A DNA stretch of 64,000 nt, taken from NCBI RefSeq assembly GCF_024721115.1, contig NZ_JAMDHK010000002.1, positions 310,001-374,000 of the forward strand, read 5' to 3'. Shown one piece after another: positions 35,836 to 43,816 of this stretch. A program made the translations under genes and the position numbers. The stretch's first letter is position 1, and each line of letters starts with the position of its first letter. The notes below the pieces were generated by a model. It ran no database searches and had not been told where the DNA came from. It saw only the letters and a list, made by a program, of their open reading frames with translations. Source of the stretch: Salipiger pentaromativorans (lineage in GTDB: Bacteria > Pseudomonadota > Alphaproteobacteria > Rhodobacterales > Rhodobacteraceae).

Positions 35836-36405
35836 ATGGATGGCCGAGATACAAGCGTGCAGGCACTGAAGCTCAAGAAGACCGTGGTGATGGTGGGGAT
35901 GATGGGAGCGGGAAAAACCGCCGTGGGACGGGCGCTCGCCGCCGCCCTCCGGGTCCCGTTCCGCGATTCGGATGCCGAGATCGAGCGGGCCGCCAATATG
36001 AGCATCGCCGAGATCTTCGCCCGCGACGGCGAGCCGTTCTTCCGGCAGAAGGAAACCCAGGTGATCGGGCGGCTGCTCGATGGCGCGCCGGCGGTGCTGT
36101 CCACCGGCGGCGGCGCTTATATGCGCGAGGAGAACCGCGCGATGATCACCGCGCGCGGCGTGGCGGTCTGGCTCGATGCCGAGCTGCCGGTGCTGTGGAA
36201 CCGGGTGAAACACAAGGATACGCGGCCGCTGCTGCGCACCGCCGATCCCTATGCCACCCTGCGCGAGATCTATCAGCAGCGCGTGCCGGTCTATGCGCTT
36301 TCGGATCTCATGGTGAAATCGGAGCAGGGCAAATCCATCGACGCGATGGCGGCGCGGGTGATCGAGGCGCTGAAGACGCGGCCCGACGTATTGGCAGAGG
36401 ACTGA
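35836..36405 (+). CDS. aroK: shikimate kinase
   Basis: 189 residues; phosphorylates shikimate at the 3-hydroxyl in aromatic amino-acid synthesis. P-loop GMMGAGKT (21-28), shikimate-binding DSDAEIE, STGGGAYM, and the lid region KDTRPLLR are intact. ATG 35836 is the probable start; an in-frame extension of 15 codons begins at 35791. aroB follows after 5 nt. Confidence 0.96.
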   Translation: MDGRDTSVQALKLKKTVVMVGMMGAGKTAVGRALAAALRVPFRDSDAEIERAANMSIAEIFARDGEPFFRQKETQVIGRLLDGAPAVLSTGGGAYMREENRAMITARGVAVWLDAELPVLWNRVKHKDTRPLLRTADPYATLREIYQQRVPVYALSDLMVKSEQGKSIDAMAARVIEALKTRPDVLAED

Positions 36406-36410
36406 GAGAC

Positions 36411-37523
36411 ATGGTCGAGACGGTGCATGTGGCGCTGGGAGAGCGCGCTTATGACGTGCGCATCGGGGCGGGGCTTCTGGACCGCGCCGGGGCCGAGATC
36501 GCGCCGCTGCTGCGCCGCAAGCGCGTGGCGGTGGTCAGCGACGCCACCGTGGCCGAGGCGCATCTTGAGGCCTTCCAGGCGGCGCTGGCCGCCGAGGGGA
36601 TCGCTTCGGAAGCGCTGCTGCTGCCGCCGGGCGAGGCCACGAAATGCTGGCGCGAGCTGGAGCGCGTGGTCGAGTGGCTGCTGGCGCAGAAGGTCGAGCG
36701 CCGCGACGTGGTGGTGGCGCTTGGCGGCGGGGTGATCGGCGATCTGGTGGGCTTTGCCGCCGCGATCCTGCGGCGCGGCGTGCGCTTCGTGCAGGTGCCG
36801 ACCTCGCTGCTGGCGCAGGTCGACAGCTCGGTCGGCGGCAAGACCGGGATCAACTCGCCCGCGGGCAAAAACCTCGTCGGCGCCTTTCATCAGCCGTCGC
36901 TGGTGCTGGCCGACATCGCGGTGCTCGACACGTTGACAGAGCGCGATTTCCTGGCCGGCTATGGCGAGGTGGTGAAATACGGATTGCTGGGCGATGCGGC
37001 ATTCTTCGACTGGCTCGAGGCCAATACACCGGCCGTGGCCGGGCGCGACCGCGCTGCGCTGGCCTATGCGGTGAAACGGTCGGTCGAGATGAAGGCCGAG
37101 ATCGTGGTGCGCGACGAGACCGAGCAGGGCGACCGCGCGCTGCTGAACCTCGGTCACACCTTCTGTCACGCGCTCGAGGCCGCAACCGGCTATTCCGACC
37201 GGCTGCTGCATGGCGAGGGCGTGGCCATCGGCTGCGCGCTGGCCTTCGAGCTGTCGTCGCGGCTGGGGCTCTGTTCTCAGGAAGACCCGTCGCGCCTGCG
37301 CGCCCATCTGCGCGCCATGGGGATGAAGGCCGATCTGGCCGACATCCCCGGCGATCTGCCGGGCGCCGAGGCGCTGCTGGAGCTCATGGGGCAGGACAAG
37401 AAGGTCGTCGATGGCGCGATCCGCTTCATCCTCGCCCGGGGCATCGGCGCGGCCTTCGTGACCTCCGAGGTGCCGCGAGAGGCGGTGCTGGGCGTGCTGC
37501 GCGACGGACTGGCCGGGCGCTGA
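36411..37523 (+). CDS. aroB: 3-dehydroquinate synthase
   Basis: 370 residues; converts DAHP to 3-dehydroquinate with NAD and a divalent metal. Blocks: LPPGEATKCWRELERVVEWL (NAD side), ALGGGVIGDLVGFAAAILRRG, VPTSLLAQVDSSVGGKTGIN and the metal ligands around GEVVKYG, LNLGHTFCHALE and LLHGEGVAIG. Standard aroK-aroB operon; together with aroQ at 47 kb three shikimate-pathway enzymes lie in this window. Confidence 0.97.
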   Translation: MVETVHVALGERAYDVRIGAGLLDRAGAEIAPLLRRKRVAVVSDATVAEAHLEAFQAALAAEGIASEALLLPPGEATKCWRELERVVEWLLAQKVERRDVVVALGGGVIGDLVGFAAAILRRGVRFVQVPTSLLAQVDSSVGGKTGINSPAGKNLVGAFHQPSLVLADIAVLDTLTERDFLAGYGEVVKYGLLGDAAFFDWLEANTPAVAGRDRAALAYAVKRSVEMKAEIVVRDETEQGDRALLNLGHTFCHALEAATGYSDRLLHGEGVAIGCALAFELSSRLGLCSQEDPSRLRAHLRAMGMKADLADIPGDLPGAEALLELMGQDKKVVDGAIRFILARGIGAAFVTSEVPREAVLGVLRDGLAGR

Positions 37524-37602
37524 GCGGCGCCGGCGCTCCGATCTGATATTCCGCTTCTGGAAGGTGATTCTCTCTGCGCGGGCCTTTGGCGCCGCGGGGC
37601 GG

Positions 37603-37711
37603 GAAATTGCGGCGCTGTGTGCGCCTGGGAACCAATGCTGTGCGCCATAGCGCGGGAAAGGCCATATCTCCTTGATATGCCGTAGAGAGTCCCCGGCTGC
37701 GCCGCAATTTC
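37603..37711 (+). ncRNA. candidate structured RNA downstream of aroB
   Basis: A 13-nt perfect terminal inverted repeat (37603-37615 with 37699-37711) closes a 109-nt element. Inside, about 37650-37671 forms a second hairpin with stem ATATC/GATAT whose loop, TCCTT, is complementary to a Shine-Dalgarno core. No convincing ORF crosses it. It may be an aroB 3' UTR structure, a small RNA, or a decayed short inverted-repeat element; strand is a guess based on the anti-SD loop. Confidence 0.35.
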
Positions 37712-37761
37712 TCCGCTTTCATTCACCAAAAAGGGCCGATCAACACGAAAGGTGACAGTGA

Positions 37762-38238
37762 ATGTTAGGTTTGATTTCGGGTGCGTTCGGGGGATCGTCG
37801 GCAACGTCCGGTAGCGGCACAACGCAGTCCAATGGCAACAGCCAGACTGCAACAGAGACGCAAACCCAGAACGAAGAGTCCCAGAGCACGGCTGCTCCGG
37901 AAGAGGCGGGCGAACCGTCGGGATCGCAATCCGCCACGGCGCCGGCGGCTGCCACCGCTCCGGCGCGGGCAACGCAGACCCCTGCGGTCGCGCCGGTGTC
38001 CTGGGCGTCGCGCTCCGAGCTTGTGGAAAGCCCGCGCGCGGGAGGCGGGGATGCGCGTGCGCAGGCGATTGCCGCGCAGGATGCGTTTCTCAAATCGCTG
38101 ATCATGGCGCAGCTCGAAAGCAGCACGGAAGAGGACATCCAGGCGCTGCGCACGCGCCTCGGTGTCGAAAGCTATGCGGCGTCGCGCACGGTCGCGGACG
38201 ATACGCAGGAGATGCCCCGCGCCAGCATGCACGCCTGA
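37762..38238 (+). CDS. low-complexity Ser/Thr/Gln/Ala-rich protein, unknown
   Basis: 158 residues. Residues 10-80 are rich in Ser, Thr, Gln, Glu and Ala (disordered); residues about 95-140 (DARAQAIAAQDAFLKSLIMA, then QLESSTEEDIQALRTRLGVE) look helical and ordered. Starts MLGLISGAFGG; no typical signal peptide. AAAGG precedes the ATG by about 11 nt. Base composition is less GC-extreme than neighbours in the first 150 nt. No family recognised. Confidence 0.6.
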   Translation: MLGLISGAFGGSSATSGSGTTQSNGNSQTATETQTQNEESQSTAAPEEAGEPSGSQSATAPAAATAPARATQTPAVAPVSWASRSELVESPRAGGGDARAQAIAAQDAFLKSLIMAQLESSTEEDIQALRTRLGVESYAASRTVADDTQEMPRASMHA

Positions 38239-38271
38239 CCCCGGGCGACGCTGGCACCGCAGGATCACGGG

Positions 38272-38298
38272 CACCCGCAGGAGCGACTCCTGCGGGTG
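38272..38298 (+). terminator. 12-bp stem hairpin after the low-complexity gene
   Basis: Perfect stem CACCCGCAGGAG / CTCCTGCGGGTG with a CGA loop, 33 nt after the stop at 38238, followed by GTTTGG. Likely an intrinsic terminator despite a short T-stretch. Confidence 0.55.
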
Positions 38299-38562
38299 GT
38301 TTGGCGTGCGTGGTGCGGGCGTTCTCCCGAGCGCGCGCAAAAATGCCACGCCGCGCCGCTTTTGCCCCGGCGCGGTTGCGCGGCGGCGGGCGGGCCCCTA
38401 CATCGGAAGAAACCGGGCCGTTGGGGCCCGAACGATGGAGCTTTGATGCTGGAGATTGCGGGCAACCGCTAGTTCCGCCACGGCGGAGCGCCAGAGCCGA
38501 GACACCGTCCGCGCGTTGGCCGGAGGGTGCGATGCTTTGCGATTCATCTCCGAGACATCTCC
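38299..38562. other. spacer before the yjhX-like gene
   Basis: The gap 38239-38562 holds the hairpin listed above and otherwise GC-rich sequence with no convincing gene. An 8-codon ORF (MLEIAGNR, 38445-38471) lies 90 nt upstream of the yjhX-like start, but nothing shows that it is translated. No promoter could be assigned. Confidence 0.4.
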
Positions 38563-38820
38563 ATGAACATCTCGAAACACGAACAGCGCGTGCTGCACGC
38601 GCTGGCACAGGGCGGCGCGATTCAGTTCGAACGCGCCGAGAACGGCAAGGTCTTTGACGTAACCTGCTTCACCCGCGACGGTCATGTGCTGACCGATTGC
38701 ACGCTGCCGGTCTTCGACCGTCTGCGCAAACGCCGGCTGATCCGGTCGCAGGGCGGACGGCCCTACCGCATCACGCGGGCCGGGCTGGAAAGCGTGCGCG
38801 CCCAGCTCGACAACCGATGA
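38563..38820 (+). CDS. YjhX-like protein (UPF0386)
   Basis: 85 residues: [20 protein letters not shown], then [20 protein letters not shown] and a winged-helix-like end [16 protein letters not shown]. This matches the UPF0386/YjhX family; E. coli YjhX is reported as a putative toxin paired with the acetyltransferase YjhQ. No YjhQ-like gene is adjacent here, so a stand-alone DNA-binding role is as likely as a toxin one. Convergent with the esterase gene. Confidence 0.8.
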   Translation: MNISKHEQRVLHALAQGGAIQFERAENGKVFDVTCFTRDGHVLTDCTLPVFDRLRKRRLIRSQGGRPYRITRAGLESVRAQLDNR

Positions 38821-38838
38821 GCGGTGTGGGGGCTGCGC

Positions 38839-39891
38839 TTACAGCAGCCCCCAGAACCGGGCGATCTCGCGCACCGCGCAGATCTCGCCCTCGTTCATAT
38901 AGGCGCCCTCCGCGATCCCACAGGCGGGCGCGCTATCCTCATCGACCGGCACCGCATGGGGCAGGGTCGGCAGATCCCAGGTCTCGACCCGGACCACGCC
39001 CTGGGCGTCGAGATAGCGTTTGCGGGTGGCGCCCGCGATGGTGTCCTCGGCATCCGGAGCCTCTGGGTCGAGGCCCTGTACCGCCGTCCATTGATCGGCC
39101 AGCTCTTCCAGATTGCCGGGATCGACGGTTTCGTCCGCGTCGCCCTGCCAGATCGACACGCGCGGCCAGAGCGCCGGGTCGGCCTCCAGCGCCGCCAGCA
39201 GATCGCTGTCGAGCTTCTCCGTCACATAGCCCGCCCAGTCGCGCGGGGCGCGGTCCACGGTCGGGAACCAGGATTTCACGCCGCAGGCATAGCTGGCATC
39301 CGCGCCATCGAGATAAGGATTCATCCGCGACCAGCGCAGGCTGTACCACCAGCCGTCCCAGGAGGAACGCTGGCGGTTGCAGTCATAGGGCAACCCGGCA
39401 ACGATGGCGCCGCCTGCAAAAAGGTCGGGATAGTTGGCCAGCAATGCCGCCGACATGGCGCCGCCGGCGGAAAGGCCCATGACAAAGACCTGCTCCGGGT
39501 CGGCGGCGCCGCTGTCGAGCAGGGAGGCGATCATGCTGTGGATCGAGGCGCTTTCGCCATCACCCGGACGGTTGTCGCGCTCGTCATACCAGCGAAAGCA
39601 CTTGTGCGGCTGGTTGTCGTCATTCTGTTCGGGAAAAAGCAGCAGCAGCCCCTGCGCATCGGCCAGCGCGGTAAGGCCGGTTTCGTCGTCGAAACTGTCG
39701 GCGCTCATGGTGCAGCCATGCAGCGCGACGACAAGGGGCAGGGCGCCGTCATGGCCCTCGGGGCGGTAGAGCAGCATGGTCAGATCGCCGGGATTGTCGC
39801 CGAATGTCGCCACGCGTTCCAGTGCTGGGGCGGCGGTGGGCAGCAGGAGGCTTAATAGCAGGGCGAGACGGGGCAGGATCGGGAGGGGCAT
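38839..39891 (-). CDS. secreted PHB-depolymerase-family esterase
   Basis: 350 residues. A signal peptide (LPRLALLLSLLLPTAAPALE) leads to an alpha/beta-hydrolase of the polyhydroxybutyrate depolymerase / feruloyl esterase (LpqC) type: oxyanion region VVALHGCTMSADSFD, nucleophile elbow GLSAGGAM, acid in WQGDADETVDPGN and C-terminal His (LPHAVPVD). Predicted to hydrolyse extracellular or periplasmic polyesters or acyl esters; the substrate is not deducible. Confidence 0.87.
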   Translation of the reverse strand: MPLPILPRLALLLSLLLPTAAPALERVATFGDNPGDLTMLLYRPEGHDGALPLVVALHGCTMSADSFDDETGLTALADAQGLLLLFPEQNDDNQPHKCFRWYDERDNRPGDGESASIHSMIASLLDSGAADPEQVFVMGLSAGGAMSAALLANYPDLFAGGAIVAGLPYDCNRQRSSWDGWWYSLRWSRMNPYLDGADASYACGVKSWFPTVDRAPRDWAGYVTEKLDSDLLAALEADPALWPRVSIWQGDADETVDPGNLEELADQWTAVQGLDPEAPDAEDTIAGATRKRYLDAQGVVRVETWDLPTLPHAVPVDEDSAPACGIAEGAYMNEGEICAVREIARFWGLL

Positions 39892-40473
39892 GGCGCGCCT
39901 TATGTGAAATGACTTGGGACTATGGGAGAACTATGGGGTGATGCTCTCATAGGTTGCGCGAGTTGGGTAGGGTTGGTTGTTCTGGGTCAGACGCGTTCGG
40001 AAGGACTGCGGAAGAAACGGGCAGGGCAAGGTACAACGCCTGCGTCAATCCCCGCCTCCCTGGCCCGGCGCCCGGGAAGCCTCGCCCCGGAGTTGATCCG
40101 GGGCCTCGTCGCTTGATCCGGCGGAGATTTCTGTCTTGGTTCAAACCCCGCGCTCGTGGCCCGGAAGCAAGGGTGTAGCCCGCCTCTCACACATCGCTAT
40201 GCCATGTGTTGCCGGCAGGCGTTTGCTTGCAAACGCCGAGAGGCGGGCCCAGCGTCATGTCGAAGGCATGCCTCCGGCATGACCCGTTCGGGCGGGCTGC
40301 CGCTTTGGTGACATTGGCGCATAGCTAAGAGGTGTTTCGGATCTGGCCGGGATAAATCAAGGGATTCTGAGGGGGCGATGGCAGCCCACGGGCAGCCGCC
40401 GGGCCCGGCTTGCGTTGCGCTTGTGGCAGTACCCACGATGTGTTCGCAACGCATTGTTCGACACAAACAAAAG
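39892..40473. other. 582-nt spacer rich in palindromes
   Basis: No convincing gene. It contains three hairpins: CCCCGGA-type palindrome 40085-40103, GGCGTTTGC/GCAAACGCC 40218-40237, and CATGCC/GGCATG 40267-40281. The first recurs at 51258-51276. Short ORFs here lack ribosome-binding sites and coding character. Looks like an accumulation of dispersed roseobacter-type repeats. Confidence 0.6.
40085..40103. repeat. 19-nt palindrome CCCCGGA..TCCGGGG, copy 1
   Basis: Arms CCCCGGA and TCCGGGG around GTTGA. The copy at 51258-51276 read on the opposite strand differs at one base (CTTGA). A degenerate third copy lies at 51301-51317. Confidence 0.75.
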
Positions 40474-40502
40474 CGCCGCGCCGGTTTGGGGCCGGCGCGG
40501 CG
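40474..40502 (-). terminator. intrinsic terminator of the octaheme cytochrome operon
   Basis: 11-bp stem CGCCGCGCCGG / CCGGCGCGGCG with a 7-nt loop. On the minus strand the hairpin is followed by CTTTTGTTTGT. It starts 32 nt after the cytochrome b stop. Confidence 0.85.
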
Positions 40503-40534
40503 AGGGCTGACGGCTCAGGAGGGAAGACAGCCCG

Positions 40535-41191
40535 TCAGGACTGGAGCCGCCAGGGTTCGTTTGTCTCGAGATAGGCTTCCTGTTCCGGCGTCAGGTCGAT
40601 GCAATCGTAGCCGGTGACCATCGGCGCCACATGCTGGCGGAAGCCGTGTCCCACGGTCAGCAGATAGACATGCACCACCACGAAGGAGGCGATGACCCAG
40701 GCCGCCAGCACATGCAGGTTGGCGATCACCGTCAGCCACAGCGTGGCGTTCGGCACCTCCTCCCAGAAATTATAGGTCAGATAGAGGATGCCGGTGATCC
40801 AGATCGCCGGGAAGACGAAGATCTTCAGCCCGAAATAGGTGATCGCCTGAAGCGGGTTGTGCTTGCGCCAGAGCAGCTTGTGATAGGGGTGTTTCTCGCC
40901 CTTGAAGATGCCCCAGGCGTAGAACCGCGCCACCTTGGTCATGCCGCGCATCTTGGGGATGAACTGCCGCCAGGTGCCGGTGGTGAACAGCCAGAAGGTG
41001 GCGAAGATCCAGACACACAGCAGCACCAGCGCCGCGATCGTGTGCAGCATCACCGCGGGCCCGAAGGGCAGGATGGCATGCACCCCGTTCAGCCCCATGC
41101 CGGTGAAGAGCAGCAGAAAGATCAGCGCCATCTGCGTCCAGTGCCAGAGCCGTTCGAAGCGGGGGTAGACCTTGACCATACGGCTGGACAT
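40535..41191 (-). CDS. cytochrome b561-type membrane subunit (octaheme cytochrome partner)
   Basis: 218 residues with four hydrophobic helices. His residues placed for heme b: FERLWHWTQMALIF in helix 1, VMLHTIAALVLL in helix 2, NLHVLAAWVIASFVVVHVYL in the last helix, plus YHKLLWRKHNP in a loop. It fits the cytochrome b of thiosulfate/formate-type or NapC-like quinol oxidases and should pass electrons from the quinol pool to the octaheme cytochrome. The ATG at 41191 overlaps the upstream stop by one base (TGATG); a TTG one codon earlier is an alternative. Confidence 0.88.
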   Translation of the reverse strand: MSSRMVKVYPRFERLWHWTQMALIFLLLFTGMGLNGVHAILPFGPAVMLHTIAALVLLCVWIFATFWLFTTGTWRQFIPKMRGMTKVARFYAWGIFKGEKHPYHKLLWRKHNPLQAITYFGLKIFVFPAIWITGILYLTYNFWEEVPNATLWLTVIANLHVLAAWVIASFVVVHVYLLTVGHGFRQHVAPMVTGYDCIDLTPEQEAYLETNEPWRLQS

Positions 41192-42813
41192 CAATGCTCT
41201 CCTTTCCGGCTGAAGACCCGCAGCAGCCCGTGGCCCAGAACCCCCAGCAGCGCGAGCGCAAAGAGGATCTTGCCCAGCAGCCCCACCATGGCGCTGCCGC
41301 CGGTGCCGGGCATGAAGACGCCGGCGATATTGGCCAGACGCCCGTCCTCGGCATGGCAGGACCGGCAGTCGAGCGCTTCGGAGGCGGGGGCGACCATATG
41401 GGTGGTGGGCCAGTACATATAGGTGTCGATGAACCCGTATTCGCCGGAGTAGTCCTTCCCGGCGGCCTTCATGCCAGCGGCAATGGCCTTGCCCCAGTCG
41501 AGATTGGTCCAGAGCGCGGTGTCGGTATCCGGCCCCCAGACATGGGAATAGACCAGCGTATCGTTGACCGAGTCGTAAGCCTGACGACCTTCCATCTTCT
41601 TGAAGGGCCAGATCCGCGACTTGCCGTCATGGGCGTCGCCCGTGATCTCGTTGATGCCCACAGGCTGCGTCGGGTCGATCTTGCCGCCCTGCGCGGCGGA
41701 GGCATAGCTCACCTGACCGTCGAACCATTCGTAGATCGGCTGCGCCTCTTCCTCCCAGCGGAAGTTGCCCTTGATGGACAGATAGGTGTGCAGATGCGTG
41801 CCGTCGGACTGGACGAACTCCTCTTCCGAATAGGCGTTGCCCTCGGCATCGCGCTTGCCGGCGGTCGACCAGTCCCACCAGGTCTTGGTGGCGACGCCGC
41901 CCTTGGCCATGGTGGGGATGTGGCAGGTCTGGCAAGCGACCACATCGGTGTGGTCGTTGAGCTTCATGCCCTTGATATTGACCGGATGCGGCTCGGTGCC
42001 GTGGCAGCTTTCGCAGGTGGCGACGTCCCGGCGCTCGCCCGGCTTGCCGGTGCCCTCGGGGTCGGTGGCATGTACGTCATAGCGCGAGCCCGCCCATTGG
42101 TGTTTCTCGGTGACGTGGCAATCGGTGCAGACCATATTGGCGCCGTCGGGCGACATATGCACATCCGTATGGACGTCCGGCATCACCAGCGCCGAGCTGA
42201 GATCGCCGTGTTTCACATTGTCGCCGCCGCCGCCGTAAAAGTGGCACTGGCCGCAATTCTCGCGCCCCGGCATGCCCACCGACATGGCGGCTTTCGACAG
42301 ATCCACCGCCCAGGCATCGGCGCCGGTGATGGTCTTGCCCTTGGCCTCCATCGGCGGGTGGCCCGCGCCGGTGGCGAGCTTGGTGTACTGGCCGGAGCGG
42401 TCGTGGCAGACGAGGCAATCCACCGCCGTGCTTTGCTGTGGCGGGGGCTGGTTCATGTCGTCCCAGCCATAGCCCGCGTGGCACGAGGTGCAGCGCGGCT
42501 CGTTGCCCACCACATTGCCGCAGAAGGCGTTGATGACGTTGCGCTTGCCCAGAAGCTGGCCGGTCTTGGGGTTCTCGAACTCCCAGTTGAAATGGATCGA
42601 GTGCATCACCTGGTCGTCGGCCTCGGTGTGGCACGAGAGGCAGGCCTCGGTGACCTCGGGGCCGGAGGTGAAGGTCTTTTGCAGGATCTCGAATTTCGAG
42701 TGATCCGCCGTGCTGTTCGATCCGGGGATCTCCGGCGCGGTGGATTGCTGCGCGGAGACAGAGCCCGCAACACAGGCCAGAATAAGGGGCAGGGCTGTCA
42801 AGACGCGCCGCAT
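41191..42813 (-). CDS. octaheme c-type cytochrome, tetrathionate reductase (Otr) family
   Basis: 540 residues: signal peptide (ALPLILACVAGSVSA), eight CxxCH heme sites in the order CLSCH, CTSCH, CLVCH, CGQCH, CTDCH, CESCH, CQTCH, CRSCH, and a C-terminal membrane helix (VGLLGKILFALALLGVLGHG). The count, spacing and length match the Otr family, whose Shewanella member reduces tetrathionate, nitrite and hydroxylamine in vitro. The physiological substrate here is open. A strong GGGAGGAG precedes the ATG, and a probable Fnr-type site lies 65 nt upstream. Confidence 0.92.
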   Translation of the reverse strand: MRRVLTALPLILACVAGSVSAQQSTAPEIPGSNSTADHSKFEILQKTFTSGPEVTEACLSCHTEADDQVMHSIHFNWEFENPKTGQLLGKRNVINAFCGNVVGNEPRCTSCHAGYGWDDMNQPPPQQSTAVDCLVCHDRSGQYTKLATGAGHPPMEAKGKTITGADAWAVDLSKAAMSVGMPGRENCGQCHFYGGGGDNVKHGDLSSALVMPDVHTDVHMSPDGANMVCTDCHVTEKHQWAGSRYDVHATDPEGTGKPGERRDVATCESCHGTEPHPVNIKGMKLNDHTDVVACQTCHIPTMAKGGVATKTWWDWSTAGKRDAEGNAYSEEEFVQSDGTHLHTYLSIKGNFRWEEEAQPIYEWFDGQVSYASAAQGGKIDPTQPVGINEITGDAHDGKSRIWPFKKMEGRQAYDSVNDTLVYSHVWGPDTDTALWTNLDWGKAIAAGMKAAGKDYSGEYGFIDTYMYWPTTHMVAPASEALDCRSCHAEDGRLANIAGVFMPGTGGSAMVGLLGKILFALALLGVLGHGLLRVFSRKGEH

Positions 42814-42877
42814 GGTCTCCTCCCGTCGCGCTGAATGGTATTCACGACATGGAATAAGACGGAGGGGAGGGCGGGCT

Positions 42878-42891
42878 TTGATCTATCTCAA
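42878..42891. promoter_or_regulatory. probable Fnr/Crp-family (FnrL-type) operator
   Basis: TTGATCTATCTCAA has one mismatch to the Fnr consensus TTGAT-N4-ATCAA. It lies 65 nt upstream of the octaheme cytochrome ATG, which would place it near -41.5 of a promoter starting about 42843 (start site inferred). Anaerobic or NO-linked activation of the operon is therefore likely. Confidence 0.6.
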
Positions 42892-43040
42892 ACTAAGCAT
42901 ATCTACCCGGGTAAAACGAAAGAATATTTTCTGCACATCTTTCACGGGTGGCATTTGCGCCTTCAGACTCGTGGTACAGGGCGTTCTCCCGGTGAGCAGG
43001 CGTTGCCTGCCAGTTGCCTGTCCCGGCGCGTGACAGGCTG

Positions 43041-43736
43041 TCAGGAGGCTTGCCGGACCTCTTCGACCCTGGGCTTCTCTCCCGGCCGTTCGGGCGGATA
43101 GACCAGCCCCGCCGAGATCACCAGCTTGGCGGCTTCCTCGATGGACATATCCAGCTCGATCACGTCTTCCTGCGGAAAGAACAGCAGAAACCCGGAGGTG
43201 GGGTTCGGTGTCGTCGGCACGAAGACCGAGATCAGCTCGCCCATGGTTTCCGCGCGCCGCGCGACCTCGCCCCGGGCCTGGGTCGAGATAAAGCCCACGG
43301 CCCAGATGCCCTTGCGCGGGTATTGCACCAGACAGGCCTTTTCGAAGCTGCGTTCTGATTGCGCAAACACCGTCTCGGCGATCTGCTTGATGCCGGAATA
43401 GATCGACCGAACCACCGGCGTGCGTTCGACCAGGCTTTCGGCAAAGCGGATCAGCGACCGCCCGATGAGCCCCTTGGCAACCCAGCCCACCACGATGGTG
43501 AAGATCAGGAAAAAGATCACCCCGACGCCGCGGAGGTTGATGCCGATATATTCCTCGGGGTTGAACCGCGCGGGGATCAGCGGCAGCACAAAGCCATCGA
43601 CCCAGCCGAACAGCGTCCAGATCAGCCAGATGGTCAGCCCCACCGGGGTGATCACCACCAGCCCGGTCAGAAAGCTCGCGCGCAGCGAGGCCAGCAGACC
43701 GGGCCTGCGCGGTTTGTCGTCGAAGGGCGTGTTCAT
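43041..43736 (-). CDS. DUF502 membrane protein
   Basis: 231 residues. Two membrane segments (FLTGLVVITPVGLTIWLIWT at 22-41 and GVIFFLIFTIVVGWVAKGL) and the DUF502 core: VERTPVVRSIYSGIKQIAET, FEKACLVQYPRKGIWAVGF, VFVPTTPNPTSGFLLFFP, and MSIEEAAKLVISAGLV. Function unknown in general; widespread in proteobacteria. The 227-nt spacer before the octaheme cytochrome start holds the Fnr-type site. Confidence 0.9.
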   Translation of the reverse strand: MNTPFDDKPRRPGLLASLRASFLTGLVVITPVGLTIWLIWTLFGWVDGFVLPLIPARFNPEEYIGINLRGVGVIFFLIFTIVVGWVAKGLIGRSLIRFAESLVERTPVVRSIYSGIKQIAETVFAQSERSFEKACLVQYPRKGIWAVGFISTQARGEVARRAETMGELISVFVPTTPNPTSGFLLFFPQEDVIELDMSIEEAAKLVISAGLVYPPERPGEKPRVEEVRQAS

Positions 43737-43816
43737 CTGGATCCCGGAGCGCGTTGACTGCCATTGAACCTAGGTATTCGCACACATCTCTACAATGGCG
43801 CCGCCGCGCCGCAAGC

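Noticed and set aside
39922-40190. Short overlapping ORFs in the repeat-rich spacer
   Set aside because: Mutually overlapping on both strands, no ribosome-binding sites, and they cover palindromic repeats.
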